A stretch of DNA of 7,970 nt from Eubacterium sp. (GTDB lineage: Bacteria; Bacillota_A; Clostridia; Peptostreptococcales; Anaerovoracaceae), in contig JAFOML010000050.1 of assembly GCA_017425345.1 (NCBI GenBank), positions 1 through 7,970 of the forward strand, in the 5' to 3' direction. Positions 6,150 to 7,970 of this stretch are shown here, one piece after another. Numbering within the stretch: the stretch's first letter is position 1; each line of letters opens with the position of its first letter. The notes under the pieces are model-generated. The model was not told the DNA's origin. It made no database searches and saw nothing but the letters and a program-made list of their open reading frames with translations. The translations under genes were made by a program, and so were the position numbers.

Positions 6150-7395
6150 CTTCCAGAATATCGTCGATATGCTCAATGCCGACGGACAGACGTACCAGAT
6201 CCGGGCTGATGCCGCCTGCGAGCATTTCCTCGTCGGAAAGCTGCTGATGCGTGGCGTTCGCCGGATGCAGGATGCAGGTGTGCGCATCGGCAACGTGGGT
6301 GGCGATCATGCCAATCTTCAGGTGCTTCATGAATACTTCCGCGCCGGCTCTGCCGCTCTTGAGTCCGAATGCGATTACACCGCAGGTTCCGTTCGGCATG
6401 TACTTCTGTGCGCGCTCATAATACGGGTTGGACGGCAGTCCCGGGTAGTTGACCCATGCCACCTTCTCGTGGCTTTCCAGATACTCGGCAACTCTCTGCG
6501 CGTTGCTGCAGTGACGCTCCATGCGGACGGCCAGTGATTCCAGACCGAGGTTCAGGAAGAATGCGTTCATCGGTGCCTGAATGGAACCGAAGTCACGCAT
6601 CAGCTGTGCGGTCGCCTTGGTGATGAAGGCGCCTTCTTTTCCGAAGCGCTCCGCGTAGTTGACTCCGTGATAGGACTCATCCGGTGTCGTCAGTCCCGGG
6701 AACTTATCCGCATGCGCCATCCAGTCGAATCTGCCGCTGTCGACGATCGCGCCGCCGACGGCTGTATCGTGACCGTCCATGTACTTGGTCGTGGAATGGG
6801 TCACGATGTCTGCGCCCCACTCAAACGGTCTGCAGTTGATCGGAGTTGCAAAGGTGTTATCCACGATCAGTGGAACCCCGTGCGCATGCGCTGCTTTAGC
6901 AAAACGTTCGATATCAAAAACCTTCAGAGCCGGATTCGCCAGCGTCTCGCCGAATACACACTTGGTGTTCGGCTGGAATGCCGCTTCCAGTTCCTCATCC
7001 GTGCAGTCCGGATCGATGAACGTAAAGTCGATCCCCATTCTGCGCATCGTCACGTTGAACAGGTTATAGGTGCCGCCGTAGATCGCAGCGGATGCGATCA
7101 CGTGGTCTCCGTTCGATGCCAGATTGAACACCGAGAAGAAGGAGGCTGCCTGTCCGGAGCTCGTCAGCATAGCGGCGGTGCCGCCTTCCAGCGCTGCGAT
7201 CTTGGCAGCGACCATGTCGTTGGTCGGATTCTGCAGTCTGGTATAAAAGTATCCTTCTTCTTCCAGTGCGAACAGCTTGCCCATGTCCTCGCTGGTATCA
7301 TATTTGAATGTGGTGCTCTGAATGATCGGAATCATTCTGGATTCTCCGTTCTTCGGAGTGTAGCCTGCCTGGATGCACTTGGTTTCTGTTCTCAT
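6118..7395 (-). CDS. metY: O-acetylhomoserine sulfhydrylase (O-acetylhomoserine aminocarboxypropyltransferase)
   Basis: A PLP enzyme of the Cys/Met metabolism family that makes homocysteine from O-acetylhomoserine and sulfide, the direct sulfhydrylation route to methionine; cytoplasmic. At 425 aa it has the usual MetY length, longer than MetB/MetC (about 380-400). Motifs: the phosphate-contacting YTRLQNPT (51-58), SSGQAA (79-84), the cofactor aspartate in LIVDNTFATP (176-185), and the Schiff-base lysine K204 in HSTTKYMDGHDTAVGG. The C-terminus has the typical RLSVGIEHIDDILEDLEQAL end. Related activities of the same fold (methionine gamma-lyase, cystathionine gamma-synthase) are less likely from length and the N-terminal TKCIQAGYTP. 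The start ATG (7393-7395) follows AGAGG with 7 nt spacing. It has its own promoter, with a palindrome in the spacer. Its last codons and stop are duplicated just downstream. Confidence 0.94.
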   Translation of the reverse strand: MRTETKCIQAGYTPKNGESRMIPIIQSTTFKYDTSEDMGKLFALEEEGYFYTRLQNPTNDMVAAKIAALEGGTAAMLTSSGQAASFFSVFNLASNGDHVIASAAIYGGTYNLFNVTMRRMGIDFTFIDPDCTDEELEAAFQPNTKCVFGETLANPALKVFDIERFAKAAHAHGVPLIVDNTFATPINCRPFEWGADIVTHSTTKYMDGHDTAVGGAIVDSGRFDWMAHADKFPGLTTPDESYHGVNYAERFGKEGAFITKATAQLMRDFGSIQAPMNAFFLNLGLESLAVRMERHCSNAQRVAEYLESHEKVAWVNYPGLPSNPYYERAQKYMPNGTCGVIAFGLKSGRAGAEVFMKHLKIGMIATHVADAHTCILHPANATHQQLSDEEMLAGGISPDLVRLSVGIEHIDDILEDLEQALAAVE

Positions 7396-7436
7396 GTGTT
7401 TACCTCTCTTACCAAAGTATTTCTGTAACTAAATGT

Positions 7437-7465
7437 ATTTTATACCAATAAAGTGGTATTTGCAA
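7437..7465 (-). promoter_or_regulatory. metY promoter with a palindromic operator candidate in its spacer
   Basis: On the minus strand, TTGCAA (-35, 7460-7465) and TAAAAT (-10, 7437-7442) are 17 bp apart. The 18-bp inverted repeat ATACCA-N6-TGGTAT (7442-7459) occupies the whole spacer and touches the -10. A further TACCAA half-site (plus strand, 7410-7415) lies in the leader about 15 nt upstream of the ATG. The leader is only about 35 nt long, so no SAM riboswitch or T-box fits. Control by a DNA-binding repressor responding to sulfur status is a reasonable inference; the regulator is not identified. Confidence 0.65.
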
Positions 7466-7480
7466 TCACCTGCCGTGCAA

Positions 7481-7533
7481 TGGCGGCTCTTGATTGGCGG
7501 CCTTCGCGCTGCAGTCCAAGATTGGCGGCCCTT
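7481..7533. repeat. Direct repeats of a TGGCGGC motif upstream of metY
   Basis: Three related short repeats occur in this non-coding stretch: TGGCGGCTCTT (7481-7491), TGGCGGCCTT (7495-7504) and TGGCGGCCCTT (7523-7533). The last two share the 11-mer GATTGGCGGCC, 28 bp apart. The reverse complement GCCGCC follows at 7597-7602 and 7641-7646, so the motif switches orientation to the right. No gene is recognised here. A 114-codon plus-strand open frame that crosses the stretch has a composition typical of chance. Confidence 0.6.
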
Positions 7534-7541
7534 GCAATTGT

Positions 7542-7627
7542 AATCACCACGCTCCCGGCGTCAAGGGCCCTGCAAGCGGCCTTCACAACCAGCGTTGCCG
7601 CCCTTGACCCCAGTCGCGCTGGTGATT
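7542..7627. repeat. Nested inverted repeats able to form a long stem (possible structured RNA or cruciform)
   Basis: The outer arms AATCACCA (7542-7549) and TGGTGATT (7620-7627) are perfect complements. Inside them, GTCAAGGGC (7560-7568) pairs perfectly with GCCCTTGAC (7600-7608), and GCAA (7572-7575) can pair with TTGC (7595-7598). Two alternative pairings compete: CAAGGGCC (7562-7569) with GGCCCTTG (7527-7534), and ACCAGCG (7588-7594) with CGCTGGT (7617-7623). No poly-T tract follows on either strand, so it is not an intrinsic terminator. It matches no RNA family that I recognise. The transcribed strand, if any, is unknown. Confidence 0.5.
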
Positions 7628-7687
7628 CTTCCTCCGGTAAGCCGCCTATGTGTCTTTCTGCCTGGATGCGGGGGGACTATCCTAGGT

Positions 7688-7713
7688 CGAAGGAGCCGCT
7701 TTCGTCTCCTTCG
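7688..7713. repeat. Compact 8-bp hairpin
   Basis: CGAAGGAG (7688-7695) is the perfect complement of CTCCTTCG (7706-7713) across a 10-nt loop. On the minus strand the loop contains a C-GAAA-G tetraloop, which would make a stable RNA hairpin. No T-run follows, so it is not a terminator. An 8-bp palindrome AGTGCACT sits just to its right (7718-7725), before the tandem repeat array begins. Confidence 0.5.
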
Positions 7714-7732
7714 TGGCAGTGCACTCCTGGCG

Positions 7733-7970
7733 TTTGCGTCAATATGTCGCTGACGGTTGCCAGACTGGTGCTCTGCGCTCGGGGTGCTCTTGCTTGACGC
7801 AAATATGCCCGGAATTCCAATGGTTTTTGCGTCAATATGTCGCTGACGGTTGCCAGACTGGTACTCTGCGCTCGGGACACTCTTGCTTGACGCAAATATG
7901 CCCGGAATTCCAATGGCTTTTGCGTCAATATGTCGCTGACGATTGCCAGACTGGTACTCTGCGCTCGGGA
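7733..7970. repeat. Tandem array of 93-bp units with internal 10-bp inverted arms (continues past the window)
   Basis: Units start at 7733, 7826 and 7919; two are complete and the third is cut by the window end after 52 bp. Units 1 and 2 differ at five positions (7770, 7784, 7785, 7786, 7824), and unit 3 differs from unit 2 at one visible position (7942); all are transitions. Each complete unit has perfect arms TTTGCGTCAA (7733-7742) and TTGACGCAAA (7794-7803 in unit 1) enclosing 51 bp, followed by a 22-bp linker containing GGAATTCC. Both arms are followed by (A)TATG. The whole unit is conserved, which rules out CRISPR (no variable spacers). The length is a multiple of three, so one minus-strand frame stays open with a 31-residue period, entering from beyond the window and stopping at 7677; coding is possible but weakly supported. 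Confidence 0.9.

Noticed and set aside
6075..6293. Alternative 72-codon minus-strand frame ending in NLEQALAAVE
   Set aside because: Most of it is an out-of-frame reading of metY; only its last residues are meaningful, as the duplicated MetY tail.
7396..7470. SAM riboswitch or T-box upstream of metY
   Set aside because: The predicted leader is only about 35 nt and shows none of the conserved helices or a terminator; the upstream structures lie beyond the promoter.
7453..7797. 114-codon plus-strand open frame in the right intergenic region
   Set aside because: It begins inside the metY promoter palindrome, runs across repeats and hairpins into the tandem array, lacks a Shine-Dalgarno and resembles no protein I know.
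7733..7970. CRISPR array
   Set aside because: The complete 93-bp unit is conserved with no variable spacers between short repeats, and no cas gene is visible.

Overview
The window looks like a chromosomal segment of a moderately GC-rich anaerobic Clostridia-type Firmicute. The evidence is a small hexameric glutamate dehydrogenase closely resembling the Clostridium symbiosum enzyme, a pyrimidine-nucleoside phosphorylase of the low-GC Gram-positive type, Firmicute-style AGGAGG ribosome binding sites, and an O-acetylhomoserine sulfhydrylase of the form common in gut Clostridia. No phage, IS or defence genes were recognised. All seven supported genes lie on the minus strand; the long plus-strand frames opposite them are shadows.

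Layout in transcription order (right to left): metY (O-acetylhomoserine sulfhydrylase, 7395-6118) has its own sigma-70-like promoter, with an 18-bp palindrome filling the spacer between -35 and -10. The 3' end of metY carries a short tandem duplication of its last codons and stop. After a 70-bp gap comes a tightly packed run: a 174-aa unknown acidic-tailed protein, rmuC, a metallophosphoesterase, deoB and pdp. Their junctions are ATGA overlaps or gaps of 6-16 bp, so they are probably translationally coupled. deoB and pdp form a nucleoside-salvage pair: Pdp releases (deoxy)ribose-1-phosphate from pyrimidine nucleosides, and DeoB isomerises it to the 5-phosphate. RmuC, the unknown protein and the phosphoesterase look like a separate module, presumably nucleic-acid related in the case of RmuC. 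After pdp, a 157-bp gap holds a good promoter (TTGACG-17-TATATT) and three GGACAA-type half-sites in front of gdhA, which runs off the left edge of the window.

The right 575 bp (7396-7970) contain no convincing gene. They hold the metY promoter, a stretch rich in GGCGGC direct repeats and nested inverted repeats with mutually exclusive pairings (about 7481-7627), a compact hairpin (7688-7713), and a tandem array of 93-bp units (7733 to the window end, 2.56 copies visible). Each complete unit carries 10-bp perfect inverted arms TTTGCGTCAA/TTGACGCAAA. This repeat region is the least explained part of the window. The most testable regulatory observations are the two promoter-embedded operator-like palindromes (metY and gdhA).
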